Notes: generated by a model not told the origin, from the sequence alone. DNA of 64,000 nucleotides from Cepaea nemoralis (GCA_014155875.1 JACEFZ010018189.1:267001-331000), one strand, 5' to 3'. Shown: positions 1 through 21,020, counted from the stretch's first letter. Translations and numbers: made by a program.

Positions 1-300
1 ATAATTTCTTCTTTTAGTATGTCTGGTTCTAGTTCCTCGGTGACATCTGTGTAGGTCTCTTGAATTCCTGTGACATCTGATGGGATGTTGAGAAGTTGTT
101 CGAAATACTGCTTCCATCTTATTAGGATCTGTTTTTGTTCACTTATTGGTTCTCCATTTTCGCTGTTAATTATTTCAGTTGGGTCAAAGGGTTCTCCTCT
201 GGTTCGCATTGCACTTATCTTTTTGTAGAAGTTTCTGGTTGCCTCCTTGTAGTTTTTATTTAGGGTTTCTCCATACTCTTCCCAGTCTTTTTGTTTTTTT
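1..300 (-). mobile_element. Non-LTR retrotransposon fragment (region just before the reverse transcriptase domain)
   Basis: Read on the minus strand this is one open frame of about 98 residues with no stop. It contains DWEEYGETLNK near the start, RNFYKKISAMR, then RWKQYFEQLLN. The pattern of a rearranged linker followed by 'RWKEYFEELLN' is typical of the segment between endonuclease and reverse transcriptase in RTE/jockey-like LINEs. The element runs off the left edge. Its 5' side is cut by the 20-bp minisatellite, and a short piece (about 262-300) is repeated at about 331-372 inside the array edge. It lies in the intron upstream of the first visible RNF32 exon. Confidence 0.6.
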
Positions 301-2252
301 TGATAAACATATGTAGGTAGATATAAACATTTTATTTAGGGTTTCTCCATACTCTTCCCAGTCTTTTTTTTTTTTTTTGATAAACATATGTAGGTAGATA
401 TAAACATATGTAGGTAGATATAAACATATGTAGGTAGATATAAACATATGTAGGTAGATATAAACATATGTATGTAGATATAAACATATGTAGGTAGGTA
501 TAAACATATGTAGGTAGGTATAAACATATGTAGGTAGATATAAACATATGTTAGTAGGTATAAACATATGTAGGTAGATATAAACATATGTAGGTAGATA
601 TAAACATATGTAGGTAGATATAAACATATGTATGTAGATATAAATATATGTAGGTAGATATAAACATATGTAGGTAGGTATAAACATATGTATGTAGATA
701 TAAATATATGTAGGTAGATATAAACATATGTAGGTAGATATAAACATATGTAGGTAGATATAAACATATGTAGGTAGGTATAAACATATGTATGTAGATA
801 TAAACATATGTAGGTAGGTATAAACATATGTAGGTAGGTATAAACATATGTATGTAGATATAAACATATGTATGTAGATATAAACATATGTAGGTAGGTA
901 TAAACATATGTAGGTAGGTATAAACATATGTATGTAGATATAAATATATGTAGGTAGATATAAACATATGTAAGTAGATATAAACATATGTAGGTAGGTA
1001 TAAACATATGTATGTAGATATAAATATATGTAGGTAGGTATAAACATATGTATGTAGATATAAATATATGTATGTAGATATAAACATATGTAGGTAGATA
1101 TAAACATATGTATGTAGATATAAACATATGTAGGTAGATATAAACATATGTATGTAGATATAAACATATGTATGTAGATATAAACATATGTATGTAGATA
1201 TAAATATATGTAGGTAGATATAAATATATGTAGGTAGATATAAACATATGTATGTAGATATAAATATATGTATGTAGATATATATATATATGTATGTAGA
1301 TATAAACATATGTATGTAGATATAAACATATGTATGTAGATATAAACATATGTAGGTAGATATAAACATATGTATGTAGATATAAACATATGTATGTAGA
1401 TATAAATATATGTATGTAGATATAAATATATGTATGTAGATATAAACATATGTATGTAGATATAAACATATGTATGTAGATATAAATATATGTAGGTAGA
1501 TATAAATATATGTATGTAGATATAAACATATGTATGTAGATATAAATATATGTATGTAGATATAAATATATGTATGTAGATATAAACATATGTATGTAGA
1601 TATAAATATATGTAGGTAGATATAAATATATGTAGGTAGATATAAATATATGTATGTAGATATAAACATATGTATGTAGATATAAATATATGTAGGTAGA
1701 TATAAACATATGTATGTAGATATAAATATATGTATGTAGATATAAATATATGTAGGTAGATATAAACATATGTATGTAGATATAAATATATGTATGTAGA
1801 TATAAATATATGTAGGTAGATATAAACATATGTATGTAGATATAAACATATGTAAGTAGATATAAATATATGTATGTAGATATAAACATATGTATGTAGA
1901 TATAAACATATGTATGTAGATATAAATATATGTAGGTAGATATAAACATATGTAGGTAGATATAAACATATGTAAGTAGATATAAACATATGTAAGTAGA
2001 TATAAACATATGTATGTAGATATAAACATATGTAGGTAGATATAAATATATGTAGGTAGATATAAATATATGTAGGTAGATATAAACATATGTATGTAGA
2101 TATAAATATATGTATGTAGATATAAATATATGTATGTAGATATAAACATATGTATGTAGATATAAACATATGTAGGTAGATATAAACATATGTATGTAGA
2201 TATAAACATATGTAAGTAGATATAAACATATATATGTATGTAAATATAAACA
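301..2252. repeat. 20-bp minisatellite, about 94 units
   Basis: Unit AAACATATGTAKGTAGATAT, repeated almost without indels. Each unit carries the palindrome CATATG or its variant TATATG. Variation is confined to three positions: C/T before ATATG, G/T (rarely A) after GTA, and A/G in the last GATA/GGTA. One unit near 1280 has an extra TATATATA. GGTA variants are concentrated in the first kilobase, TATATG variants in the second. Because 20 is not a multiple of 3 and the minus strand lacks stops, all three minus frames appear open; this is a repeat artefact and not coding. Confidence 0.97.
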
Positions 2253-2334
2253 TATATATCTGTCTTTGTTCATTTAAAAACAAGTATTTGTGTTATGAAG
2301 GTAAACATTAATGTTGTTTTTTTTTAAATTTCAG

Positions 2335-10431
<8,097 letters not shown>

Positions 10432-10469
10432 TTCCTTCTGTACTTTTCAAGAAGGAAAACATATTCACA

Positions 10470-10475
10470 AATAAA
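10470..10475 (+). promoter_or_regulatory. Poly(A) signal AATAAA of RNF32
   Basis: AATAAA lies 39 bp after the RNF32 stop codon, the usual position for a short 3' UTR. Confidence 0.5.
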
Positions 10476-10509
10476 AAACTGCAGTGAGAAAACAAGTGTT
10501 AATGTACTA

Positions 10510-11095
10510 TATCGAACCCTGCATGTGAAACAAGGGCAAATAGTTGACAAGCGGAGAAACATCTAATAGCAGTGGAAATGTAGTTTCTAGGAAAAATGCA
10601 AAGAATACCATGGACAGACGGAAAAACCAATAAGACAGATCTACAAGAATCAGATTTGCTGGGCTGATCACTCGACTCGCATGCCAGATCATGTATTGTT
10701 TATGGTGAGCTGCACTGTGGTAAATGATCCGAAGGCTGTCAGAGGAAACACTTTAAAGATACTCTGAAGATCTCACTAAAAGCTTTTGGAATTCATCACG
10801 ACACTTGGGAGTCTACTGCCAAAGACCAAAATTCGTGGCATACATTATTAGGCAAGAGTTTAGTCACTTGTAAAGCAACCAGGACTGCAAGAGCTGTGAA
10901 AAAATGGCTGGACAAAAAAAAAAACCACCGCAGGAGATCCTCCTCCTGGAATGTCAAGCATTCTTTGCCCACATTGTCACAGAACATTTCAAGCCAAAAT
11001 AGGCCTTACCAGCCATCTTAGAACTCATGGCTCCAAACATTCAACTCCACTAGATGAAATAAATGGTCATCATCATCATTCTTGATGGACAAATA
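10510..11095 (+). mobile_element. LINE 3' end encoding a C-terminal C2H2 zinc finger
   Basis: The decayed + strand frame includes IRFAGLITRLA near the start and CPHCHRTFQAKIGLTSHLRTH at about 10967-11030, the C2H2 finger that ends some LINE reverse transcriptases. It ends in an ATC/CATCATCAT tail near 11075. The same family recurs on the minus strand at 43165-44830 and 47180-47540. Confidence 0.7.
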
Positions 11096-11375
11096 CCACA
11101 AGAAACAGATGGAAACAGTAACTGTATTAGACATTAGATGTAGAGTCTTTTCTTTGGCCATATTATCAGGTGACATATACTTGAAAGCTTGGTGACAACT
11201 GGCAAGGTTGATGGTAAAAAAGCAAGGGGAAGGCAGAGAAGTAAATATCTGGATGGCTTGCCTACATGGCATGGTTGGGACAAGAACACAGACATGATCC
11301 ACGACTCTGGTGATCGTGTGAGATGGCAAATTATGACCATCCATGCTTATCGGTATGGCACATGATGATGATGAA
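11096..11375 (+). mobile_element. LINE C-terminal fragment with GATGATGA tail
   Basis: Homologous to the fragment at 49224-49502: [19 protein letters not shown] text, 'WHGRD', then '[11 protein letters not shown]' and a (GAT)n tail. Frame broken. Confidence 0.65.
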
Positions 11376-11399
11376 GGTCATTAAGTCAGTGCAGGAATA

Positions 11400-11530
11400 A
11401 AGTGAAAAATAAAATGTATACCTCAATCTTCAATACAATAAAACAAAAATAAAATGTATACCTCAATCTTCAATACAATAAAACAAAAATAAAATGTATA
11501 CCTCAATCTTCAATACAATAAAACAAAAAT
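11400..11530. repeat. 40-bp tandem repeat, 3 copies
   Basis: AAAATGTATACCTCAATCTT plus CAATACAATAAAACAAAAAT three times. Confidence 0.95.
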
Positions 11531-11559
11531 AATGACTACCAATGTAATAAATATGTCAA

Positions 11560-12640
11560 CAGATATAATTATCTTCATCATCATCATCTTCCACTTTTGC
11601 CATAAAGTGTCGTGGGGAGGAATTGTTGATGCTCCAGCACCCGATAGGTGGCATTGGATAGTGTTATTCCATGTGATTTACAATGTCTTTGATGTCATCA
11701 ATCCATTTTCTTCTCGGGCACCCTCTTACTCTTGTATCAGATGTTCTTTGATGTGGGGCCATTGATATATTATCAGTGAAGAAAAATTACAGAAAGTGGG
11801 CAGTTTTGAATATGTAGGATCTCTGCTGATGGGCGAAGAAGTGGGTGACAGAAATTAGTGACAGAAATGTGGCAACAGAAATTAGTTAGTTACTCTGGGA
11901 GTCTAAGGTAATTGTAACATTCATCTCTGGAGCCACATCTCTATTGCTTTCAAGTTCTTCCTCTCTCTTTGCCTCTTCCTCTCTGCCTTCCCTTTGCTCT
12001 TTTCCCATAACATTGCAATTTGAACTATTTGTTGGTATATGTTTACACCGTTTATTGTAAGTTGTTTTTCTTTTCAATGTAAATATAACGTTCATGATGG
12101 ATAACTGGTGATAGGTAACCGGTGGTAGATAACTGGTGATAGATAACTGGTGTGCGAAAGATGTGTGACTGGAAGATCCAAATATAAGATGGGCTTTCAT
12201 GCCCAATTTGTGAGCCTTTGTAAATAAAGTTTGTTTGTTCTAATTTGTTCATTTATGTACCATGATTGACTGCCATACCGCAGAACAGTTTGTATAAAAT
12301 ATTTAAATCAAATCTACTTTCATTAGCCCTTGCCTGGTTCTCATGGCTAATATTCTGGCAGTCCAAGGTATTTGTAACAATCGTCTCCAAACTACATCAT
12401 GGCTAATATTCTGGCAGTCCAAGGTATTTGTAACAATCCTCTCTGAACTACATCTCTGTTTACTTCCAAGCTCTTCTCAATTTCTTCCTTCAAGTTCCAT
12501 GATTCACTGCCGTAAAGCAGAACAGGTTCTATTAAACAATTCAGTAGTCTCATTCAGGCGTATACTTTTGTATAATTGACAGGTTTTAACTGTAAACTGC
12601 CAAACTGGCCACTTGCTTTAATTTTGTTCACAGGAATCCT
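11560..12640 (-). mobile_element. Cluster of degenerate LINE fragments
   Basis: Several minus-strand pieces. 12340-12560 contains two copies of CTGGCAGTCCAAGGTATTTG and resembles 60440-60650, whose minus frame reads RKRVLKCIIEPVLLYGSESW, a LINE thumb-region motif. 12090-12160 is a small GATAACTGGTGATA array. No gene seen. Confidence 0.5.
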
Positions 12641-12649
12641 TTTTGCACA

Positions 12650-13265
12650 TGCTATGAGAATATCAAGTTTAACCAGCTGACCAGTCAGTCTAGCCTTGGT
12701 ATACCAAGTTTAACTAGCTGACCTGTCAGTCTAGCCTTGGTATACCAAGTTTAACCAGCTGACCAGTCAGTCTAACCTTGGTATACCAAGTTTAACTAGC
12801 TGACCAATCAGTCTAGCCTTGGTATATCAAGTTTAACCAGCTGACCTGTCGATCTAGCCTTGGTATATCAAGTTTAACTAGCTGACCAATCAGTCTAGCC
12901 TTGGTATATCAAGTTTAACCAGCTGACCAGTAAGTCTAGCCTTGGTATATCAAGTTTAACTAGCTGACCAATCAGTCTGGCCTTGGTATATCAAGTTTAA
13001 CTAGCTGACCAGTCTAGCCTTGGTATATCAAGTTTAACTAGCTGACCAGTCTAGCCTTGGTATATCAAGTTTAACTAGCTGACCAGTCAGTCTAGCCTTG
13101 GTATATCAAGTTTAACTAGCTGACCAGTCAGTCTAGCCTTGGTATATCAAGTTTAACTAGCTGACCAGTAAGTCTAGCCTTGGTATATCAAGTTTAACTA
13201 GCTGACCAGTAAGTCTAGCCTTGGTATATCAAGTTTAACTAGCTGAACATTCAGTCGAGCCTTGG
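12650..13265. repeat. 41-bp minisatellite, about 15 units
   Basis: Unit TATATCAAGTTTAACTAGCT followed by GACCAGTCAGTCTAGCCTTGG. A few units lack 4 bases (CAGT). Confidence 0.95.
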
Positions 13266-13309
13266 GTGTCAGTGTGAAAACAACTCTATCTCAATTGTAT
13301 TTCTCCTTC

Positions 13310-14350
13310 TTCAAATTCATCATCATCATCATCAAGTACCATGCCAATAATCATGGGTGGTTATGCTGGAGAATTATGGAGGAAATTGACGCCAATTATT
13401 TCTCCTCACGATGCTGACAGCAAAAGTGGAAAATGATGATGATGATGATGGTTCACTATTTCACATGATCACCAGCGTTACAGATCAGCTTTGTGTTCTT
13501 GTCTCAGTTATATGATGATGATGGTTCACTATTTCACATGATCACCAGCGTTACAGATCAGCTTTGTGTTCTTGTTTCAGTTATATGATGATGATGGTTC
13601 ACTATTTCACATGATCACCAGCGTTACAGATCAGCTCTGTGTTCTTGTCTCACGTATTCCATATGAACAAGCACATATGTATTGCCTTCTCTTTGCTCCT
13701 GTCCCATCAATCTTGCCAACTGTCACTATTTCTCCAGTTTATTTCTCATCATACATAGCCAAAGAATCTTGACCATCTACGCTTACTTTCTCTACTCAGT
13801 TCACAAGCTTCATTTGTTTCTTGTAGAACTGTCTCATTTCTGTCTAACAATGGTATTCTTTTTTGCATTTACCTCAGAAACCACATTTCCACTGCCATTA
13901 GATGTTTCTCAGCTTGTCTACTTAATGTCTGTGATCCAAGTACATATAAAAGTATAGGTTCTACGCAGACTTTAACACTCTTTTTCTCGCTGCAATTGAC
14001 ATCTTTTTATTGGTCATTACATTTTCCATCTTGCAAAAGGCTACCTTTGCCACAGCGATTCTTGTTCTAATCTCTTCAAGGCACCTCACATCAGATGTTA
14101 TGATAGTTCAGAGACAGTTGTATTGATTCACATGTTTAAGAATATTCTCTTTTACTTGTATATTACATTGTAGTATTTCCTTCTTCCCAGTGACGACCAT
14201 AATCTGTGTCTTCTTACATTTAATTCTAACCCTAGCAGTTCACTGTGTGCAACAACCGTATCTATTAAATGCTGCACATGATGTTCATTGTCTGTAATCA
14301 ATACTGTATCATTTGCATATCTTATATTATTGATGCTCAAACTTGTATTT
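13310..14350 (-). mobile_element. LINE reverse transcriptase fragment with internal 77-bp triplication
   Basis: The minus frame at 14345-14150 reads IRYANDTVLITDNEHH, the YADD-box region of a LINE reverse transcriptase. The 3' part (13430-13640) is tandemly repeated three times, each unit beginning with ATGATGATGG, the family's tail. An ATC tail is also present at 13318. Confidence 0.65.
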
Positions 14351-14394
14351 GCCTTCTATTCCATAACACCATGGATGGGTAATTTTTTGTTTCC

Positions 14395-14685
14395 TCATTT
14401 ACTAGCTTTCAACTCAAGCGTAGTTCATAAATGCCCTACTACTTCTAGTGAACTGGGCTGATTTTTGTGTGTGGATTAACTTTCCCTATTACCAGTGTCC
14501 CTCACCATCAGGCAAACTCACTCCGACTTTAGAGGTCCTTGTAATTTACATCCCCAAGTCAAGGATGAGAAGTCAACACTTTAGTCCAACTGACCGGTGT
14601 AAGAGTTGAACGCACAACCTCAGCATCAGGACACTGGAAGTTTAAGAGAAAGTGCTCTTATCCATTCGGCCATGTTGAATGGGTC
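14395..14685 (-). mobile_element. SINE A, copy 3
   Basis: Full-length-looking copy with the body landmarks and the tRNA-like head at the 14685 side. Confidence 0.75.
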
Positions 14686-14689
14686 ACAT

Positions 14690-16200
14690 GACTGCTAGAT
14701 TTGATGAAAATTACAGTCCAATACTTCCATTGGTTGCTATTTTTAGCAGCACACATAAATGAGACAATGCTGGAGTTTGCCATGTTGTTGTTCGTGTTGT
14801 CAACCCAGAGCTTCTTTTATCTGCCTTTTTACTGATTACCTTCAACTGTTCTCTGAAGGATATGTCTGATAGGTGACGTACAGGTAACACAGAATTACAA
14901 CTAGAAAAAACAACACAATTCTTAAAAGCAAACAACAAAGAAATGTCTGCATGGTGCTAAGAGAATTTAATTCCACACACAATTTTAATAGCCCTCTTTC
15001 TCTTCTATGAGTTCCAGTATCATAGGGATTAGTACACTCGCTCACTTACTCTGGGATCAACCCAGCCTCAAGAGGTGGGTCCCAGATTTACTTGGACCAG
15101 TAAAGCCAAATGACAGGATAAAGACTAGACCGCAGTAATGGGTCAAACATAATACCCAAGATAATCTTTATTAGCGTGTATACATGTATAGGAAATCTGG
15201 TACAATGTCATAAAACTAAGGTTAATAGATACCACATATTTAATAAACTCCTAACATCTTCATCTGGTATCAAAATGCACAGGATGCAAATACAGCACAG
15301 ATGCAGTTGTTTACTGCATTCGAGTTTTGCCAAGTTTGCTTGTGTCTGAGCACTTCCTGTGCCCTTATGACCCCTGTGCTGTTGTATACATTCTTCTTCT
15401 TCTCCTTTAGCAGGCGATGAGCCCAAACGGCGAACCCTTGTCTAGCCTTTCTCGGGACATGACCAGTACAGCTCCCCACCAACTTCTCGGACAGATCTGC
15501 TATGCATTATAAACACATGTGAAATGTTCAGACCATCATTACTACATGATTAAGTATTATTAACTATTTTTTTGTTTCATTCACTCAAAATTGACTGTCT
15601 ACATCTGCAATCTTGTCACTTCGATAAACTTTGCTGTCTTTTTATAGTGAGTAGCTCCAAAGTTGCCTCACTGGTAAATTTACTATCTAACAGTGACTAG
15701 GTTTCTGTCATCACTTTTGCATCCCGATCCCCTGGGATGCAGCGAAATATGCCAGGCAATAAATGTTGCGATATATTGTTTGTTGCTTCCGTGTTTACAT
15801 TCACAAAGGGAATAAATTGTTTTTAATATTTTGTTGGTACATTCAGTGGTCCGTAAAGTGTAGATTTCAATGTTATTTCTCTAGGCCAGAAGGTTTGTCT
15901 AGGTATGTTGTATTTCTCTAGGCCAGAAGGTTTGACTAGGTATGTTGTATTCAGAGCAGTCTTGAAGTATGTGATCTGCTACACGTGGCACCAACCCACA
16001 TGTGCACATGGCTGATGTGCCAATCTTACATATTGTATACATGTGGTTGCATATATTTTTAAAGCTTCCTTTCACCAAAAAAAGAAAACAAACAAAACAG
16101 TTCTGAGTAAGTTTTCATGTCTGCTCAATGTTTATTACATTGTGACTGAAACAAATGTCCTAGATATGCATAAAGGAAACAACACACCATGACGAAGGGA
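14690..16200. other. Intergenic stretch without recognised genes
   Basis: No conserved protein seen. A short direct duplication lies at about 15880-15950 (TTTCTCTAGGCCAGAAGGTT). A segment at about 15730-15770 (ATGCCAGGCAATAAATGTTG) matches the end of the foldback element at 58617-58900. Confidence 0.6.
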
Positions 16201-16214
16201 ACACAACAAATTAA

Positions 16215-16990
16215 ATTAAATCATTAAATAATGCTAATAACAAAATCAGAAGTAGAATTAAAAGAACACATGAATAGTCTAAATGAAGTGTGTAAGGATC
16301 ATGACATGCAAATTAGCATCAGTAAAGTAGAGGTAATGACTATAACCAAAGAAGAAAAGACAACAAAGATTTATGTAAAAGAACACTCCCTGAAACAAAT
16401 AAAGAGCTTCAAGTATTTAAGAAGTATAATATCAACAAATAACAAATCAGAAGATGGTTTAGAAAATAGATGCAATAAGACAAACCAACTCATTGAACAA
16501 ATGGCACTAATACTAAACAAACATGTATCAATAGTTACTAAAAAAAAAAGCACTACAACACAATCTTCTTACCAACTCTATGCTACCAATGCTAAACCAG
16601 GAAAATGACAGAAAAAAACGGAAAAGATCAATCGCAACAGAAATTAGATTCCTGAAAAGAATACTCAATGTATCAAGAAGAAAGAAAATCAGAAATGAAG
16701 AAATCAGGACTAAAGTTGGGGGTTATAGCAGAGCTAGAATTCAATAGAAAACAGCACGTGAAATGGTTTGGCCACATAACTAGGCTACCAAATGACAGTA
16801 TATCGCAACAAGCAATGGTGTACAGACCAAATGGAACCAGAAGGGTCTGACCATGTAAACGATGGACAGAGGAAATAACAGTCCTTGGGAATCTCGATAT
16901 ATGAAGCCCATACACGGGCACTCCCCCGCTGTTTATGCTTCACCTCGACACCGCAAGGTACAAGAGGAACATGATGAGATGAGATGAGAC
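16215..16990 (+). mobile_element. LINE 3' part with ATGAG tail
   Basis: The + frame from 16231 reads KEHMNSLNEVCKDHDMQIS and later 'IKSFKYLRSIISTNN', the region after the reverse transcriptase catalytic box. Further on, broken frames include 'VKWFGHITRLPNDSISQQA' near 16755. It ends with GATGAGATGAGATGAGAC. A reverse copy lies at 44885-45420. Confidence 0.7.
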
Positions 16991-17384
16991 TTCACACTGT
17001 TTTGCATAATCACAAAATGATCATCTTATATTTCACTTCTTTTATCACCTCTGCTGTCTTTCCCAATCGATACTTAGTTTTAACATCCCAGGAGCCAATA
17101 CTAGAGACATTCCTCAGTGAAAGGAAGCACATCAGTGATCCAGACGCCTTGTGGCTTTCTCTGCATCACATCTTATCTCTTCTATTAGAGCTGTGTTGGT
17201 TTTTGCAGCTAAAGTTTACTCAGAGATATGGTAGCCAGTCTCAAGACCCACCCTCCTTTCTTGGCTCTTATGGCATGCAAGGTAGGTTAACAGAGTTATT
17301 ATTTTCTGTTTCCCTTATGGACCAGGCTATCACAAGCTACCAAGAATCTTCACAAGCAATTCACCATACATTTCTTGGTTAACA

Positions 17385-17760
17385 CCATCATCATCATGTG
17401 CCATGTTTCACCATCACACATGACCACAAGGAGTTGTAGATCAGCTCAGTGTTCTTGTCTCAACCATACCAAGTGGCCAAGCCATCCAGGTATTTACTTC
17501 TCTGCCTTTCCCTTGTTCTTTTCTCCTTAATCTTGCCAGAGGTCACAAAGTTCTCTAGTTTTGTTTTTCTCATGTCCAAATAATCTTGACCATCGACGTC
17601 TAATTTCTCTAATCAGTTTGCAGTTCTCATTTGTTTCTTTTTGGGCTTGCTCATTGGTTTTTCTGTCTGTCCATGGGTAGCATTTCAGATATCTAGCTTT
17701 CTCAGCTGAGGTTGGAAAACTTGAGAGGAACCATGTGTGCATTGTTTTAAAAATCAAACA
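17385..17760 (-). mobile_element. LINE C-terminal fragment
   Basis: Minus-strand copy of the fragment family at 49224-49502, with an ATC tail at 17388-17396. The minus frame near 17720-17560 includes KLIREIRRRWSRLFGHEKN. Confidence 0.65.
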
Positions 17761-17880
17761 GACAGGAGGGAAGCAGGTAGACAGAGGCAGGCAGGCAGGC
17801 AGATGGATGGGATTGGATGGATGGATGGATGGATGGATAGATAGATGGGATAATGGATAGGCAGAAGGATGGATATGCAG
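17760..17880. repeat. GGAT/GGCA microsatellite
   Basis: Imperfect tetranucleotide run. Confidence 0.9.
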
Positions 17881-18049
17881 CTGAGATTGGGTGGGTTGGT
17901 GGTCAAACAGGTAGGTTCATAGGTAGGCAAGAAGATAAGTAGGCATACAGACACACTCCGACATATAAAGACAGACATACACACACATTCAAAGCTAAAC
18001 AATGTTATAATGAGGATGTGTACTTTGTACTGTAACATCCTGGAATAAC

Positions 18050-18184
18050 AGGGTTGGGCCTAATGCATCATGTCTGTTGTCATTTCACAGACTGATTTGG
18101 CTGATTATACATAATGTCTGTTATCACTTTATGTAGAGGTTTACTTTATCTATAATGTCTGTGGTTATTACATGGACAGATTTT

Positions 18185-18265
<81 letters not shown>

Positions 18266-18371
18266 TGTTGTCATTTCATATAAATATTGTTCTATCTTAT
18301 ATAATGTCTGCTTTCAATTCATACAGATCTCTCTCTCTCTCTCTCTGTGTATGTGTGTGTGGGTGGGTGTA

Positions 18372-18412
<41 letters not shown>

Positions 18413-18846
18413 TATATTGTCATTTCATGACAAACTTGTTTGTATCTAATTTATATGGTCATTCATGTAGAAATTGTGTTCATATATAATGTCTGTTGTC
18501 ATATCATTTTGCTGTTATATATATAATGTCTGCTTTCATATCAGGTAGAGATTTTGTTTATGTACAAGTTATCATTTCACATAGATATTTTATTTATAAG
18601 TTTACATATAATGTCTTTATCACTTCATTTCACATACATATTTGATGTTTATATATGTCAATAATTATTTCAAATAGTGAATTTGCTGCTTATATATAAT
18701 GAAATTCACACAAAAGATTTTGCTGTTTATATATCATATATGCTATCATTTCACTTACATATTTTATTGTTAATTTATAATGTCAATATTCATTTCAAAT
18801 CAAGATTTTGTTTATATATGTCCTTTATCAACTCAGCGATGTTGCT

Positions 18847-18896
<50 letters not shown>

Positions 18897-18900
18897 GTAT
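18050..18900. repeat. Degenerate array of a roughly 60-bp unit, with (TA)n and a G homopolymer
   Basis: Recurring TATAATGTCTGTTGTCATTT followed by CACATAGATATTTTGTTTAT. It contains (TA)n at 18187-18262 and 18848-18895, a CT/GT segment, and about 38 G at 18372-18409. Isolated remnants of the same unit lie at about 19590-19640, 19875-19900, 21050-21090 and 21647-21670, so the array once extended further and was broken by insertions. Confidence 0.75.
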
Positions 18901-18904
18901 ATAA

Positions 18905-19330
18905 GACTGCTTTCTGTTAGCACCGAATGTTGGACAGTGCTCACCAAACCCGACATCCCACATTGTGGCAACATCTTCGGGCTGAGGAGTGCAATTGGGA
19001 GGGTACAAGCCTTATCCTAATGTAAGGAAATGCAACATAAAAACTAAATGCCATGGCAGGGCAGACCAGGCCTTAAGCCTTAGTCAGCAACTGGTCTAAG
19101 GAAGCTCTGACAGACGGACAGTTATAGCATTGCTTTGCTGATCCGGCAGCTTCTGCAGCTTGTCTTATTCCAGTGTTACCTTTCCTCTGCAGTAAACTAG
19201 ACAGGTCGAGAGAGAGATCATGTTGCATGGGCAACACACGGTCTCTAAATTCAACCCAGGCTTTGTGTTACAGAGTGGTATAACTCCATTTTGCAAACTA
19301 CCATCTTGAGTTGTTGACATGCAAGTCTAG
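18905..19330 (+). repeat. Repeat B, copy 3
   Basis: All landmarks present; inserted in the degenerate array. Confidence 0.85.
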
Positions 19331-19894
19331 GGGAAGTTATTGAGTTCCATGTCTAGCATGCTGGTCTGCCAGTCCAGTAGACAGGTATTTTAATCCCCCT
19401 TGAGGCAGGGATAATTTGTCTGGGTACCCAGTCAACACAGCCTACCATCAGTACCAGAAAATTCTATGGGAAGTAAAAGTGACCAGCACGGTAACGACCA
19501 CACAACCCATGGAGTGCCAATGTATCTATACATATATGGGGATAACCACCATATACCCCACACCTCAAACTATGGAAAAGGATCGGTACTTTATTTTACA
19601 CATCTGTTATTATTTTACACAGAGAGTTGTTATATATAATACAGGTGTTCAAGGCAAGAGGCACTTAATTGCATTGAGTATGGGCCTGTACAGCCCGACC
19701 TTCATTCTACAGATGGCGTGCCAGAAGTGTCATATGGAGCAGGAACTCCACAGCTTTAGCAACAACTCCACTTGTAAACCAAACGTGTCCGGACACAAAA
19801 CCATGACATTTGCCATGTGAGGCAGGCAAATTGGCTGCTTTGCTATGCAGACACCCCCCCCCCCACCCACCCTCAGTTATATATAATGTCTGTA

Positions 19895-20335
19895 TGCTTA
19901 CTAAGGTGAAGAAAGGAATGTTTTGTGTAGAATGGCTTGCTTCGCTTCAGAGGTCACAGATTGTGAGAATTGTATGGGTTTTATGCCTTGGTCATGCTGG
20001 AGTGCAGGGGAATGAACAGGCTGATAGGCTGGCAGGGAATGCATCTCTTGGTGGTAGATTACCTATGGACAAGGGAGAGGTGGTCTGTGGAACCAGGTGG
20101 AAAAAGTGTGGGAACAGACTGAAAGCCTATATGTGGAGAGGGCAGGGGCCGGCTGGGGTTTCTGGATGAATCTCACAATTAAGAAGGAAGATCGGGAGAA
20201 CTTTCATTCAGATGATAGTTGGAATGATTAGTAGTGCTGACTCTCGCTGGCTGTTGAATGAGGGGATGGAGCGTGTGTGGGAATGTTCCCGAGTGCAGTT
20301 GATCTGGGTTCTTAGCTCAACTCAACTCAACGTCT
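19895..20335 (+). mobile_element. LINE 3' end with RNase H C-terminus and CAACT tail
   Basis: The + frame reads LGHAGVQGNEQADRLAGNAS, the final catalytic region of a retroelement RNase H (His/Asp boxes), then further residues to 'RWLLNEGMERVWEC'. It ends in AACTCAACTCAACTCAAC. The family matches 22455-22960. Confidence 0.8.
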
Positions 20336-20339
20336 GCTA

Positions 20340-20470
20340 TCACAGGAATTGTGGTGGTATAATGGTTAGTGCGCTTGCTTGCCAGATAGTGGTCAGGCTG
20401 AACCCCCGGTGGAAGCAGGAATTTGACCAGACCAGTATGGCTGTGGGGGTCCATCCATTATCATCATCAT
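20340..20470 (+). mobile_element. Possible second tRNA-derived SINE
   Basis: GGTGGTATAATGGTTAGTGC is close to a tRNA box A, and GGCTGAACCCCC about 40 bp on is a weak box B. No acceptor stem pairing, so not a functional tRNA gene. Followed by an ATC run and a LINE-like fragment to about 20640. Confidence 0.4.
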
Positions 20471-20639
20471 CAAATGCCCTGCCAGCTGGTGTAGGCGTTC
20501 ATGTCTCTCCACAGATCTCAGTCTGTGGTGTCTGGGGTCCATCCAGCCTCATGAAATTGGCACCAGACAATTCTCAGAAGTGTCTGAGAAAGACAGACAA
20601 TGATCAGGGGAACTGGCTACTCACCTCGTTTGTTGCACC

Positions 20640-21020
20640 CTAGAATATGTGAGGTCCTAACATTTCACTGCCTAATGGGACGCAGAGGTGTTTCCAAGGC
20701 ACCAGGGCCAGGTTATATACTGGCCAAGACCTATTGACGCGTCCACGTCGAGCGTCCTGGGCAACAGGTCCCTTCGGGGTCCTGGCTAAAGTCAATAGGA
20801 TCGCCGATTCCTCCGAAGTCGGAGAGTGTCTGCCTGTACGGCGAGGAACCACCAGTCTGCACACCAATAAGCCAGACATGGGACAACGGATACTCACGCA
20901 AAACTCAGGTCCTGTATGACATCACACTGATGTTGGACAACAGGATGCCTTCATCCGACATACAGGACTTCGCGTTGGAGCTCAAGCCAACGAACACAAG
21001 CAAGCAAGCAAGCACTGCCT
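20640..21020. repeat. GC-richer unclassified element ending in (AAGC)n
   Basis: About 370 bp, richer in CG than its surroundings, ending in CAAGCAAGCAAGCAAGC. Probably a retroelement untranslated end, but no protein or box identifies it. Confidence 0.35.

Noticed and set aside
256..2283. Minus-strand open frames of 550-675 codons rich in Tyr/Ile
   Set aside because: They are translations of the 20-bp minisatellite in all three frames; no non-repeat start, domain or splice context.
12650..13265. CRISPR-like array
   Set aside because: Units are contiguous tandem repeats without unique spacers, in a eukaryotic context with spliced genes.
18060..18410. Telomere or centromere sequence
   Set aside because: TA and G runs are simple microsatellites; no TTAGGG arrays or centromeric satellite pattern.
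20340..20420. Functional tRNA gene
   Set aside because: Box A-like text is good but no acceptor stem pairing or anticodon arm could be drawn; better explained as a SINE head.
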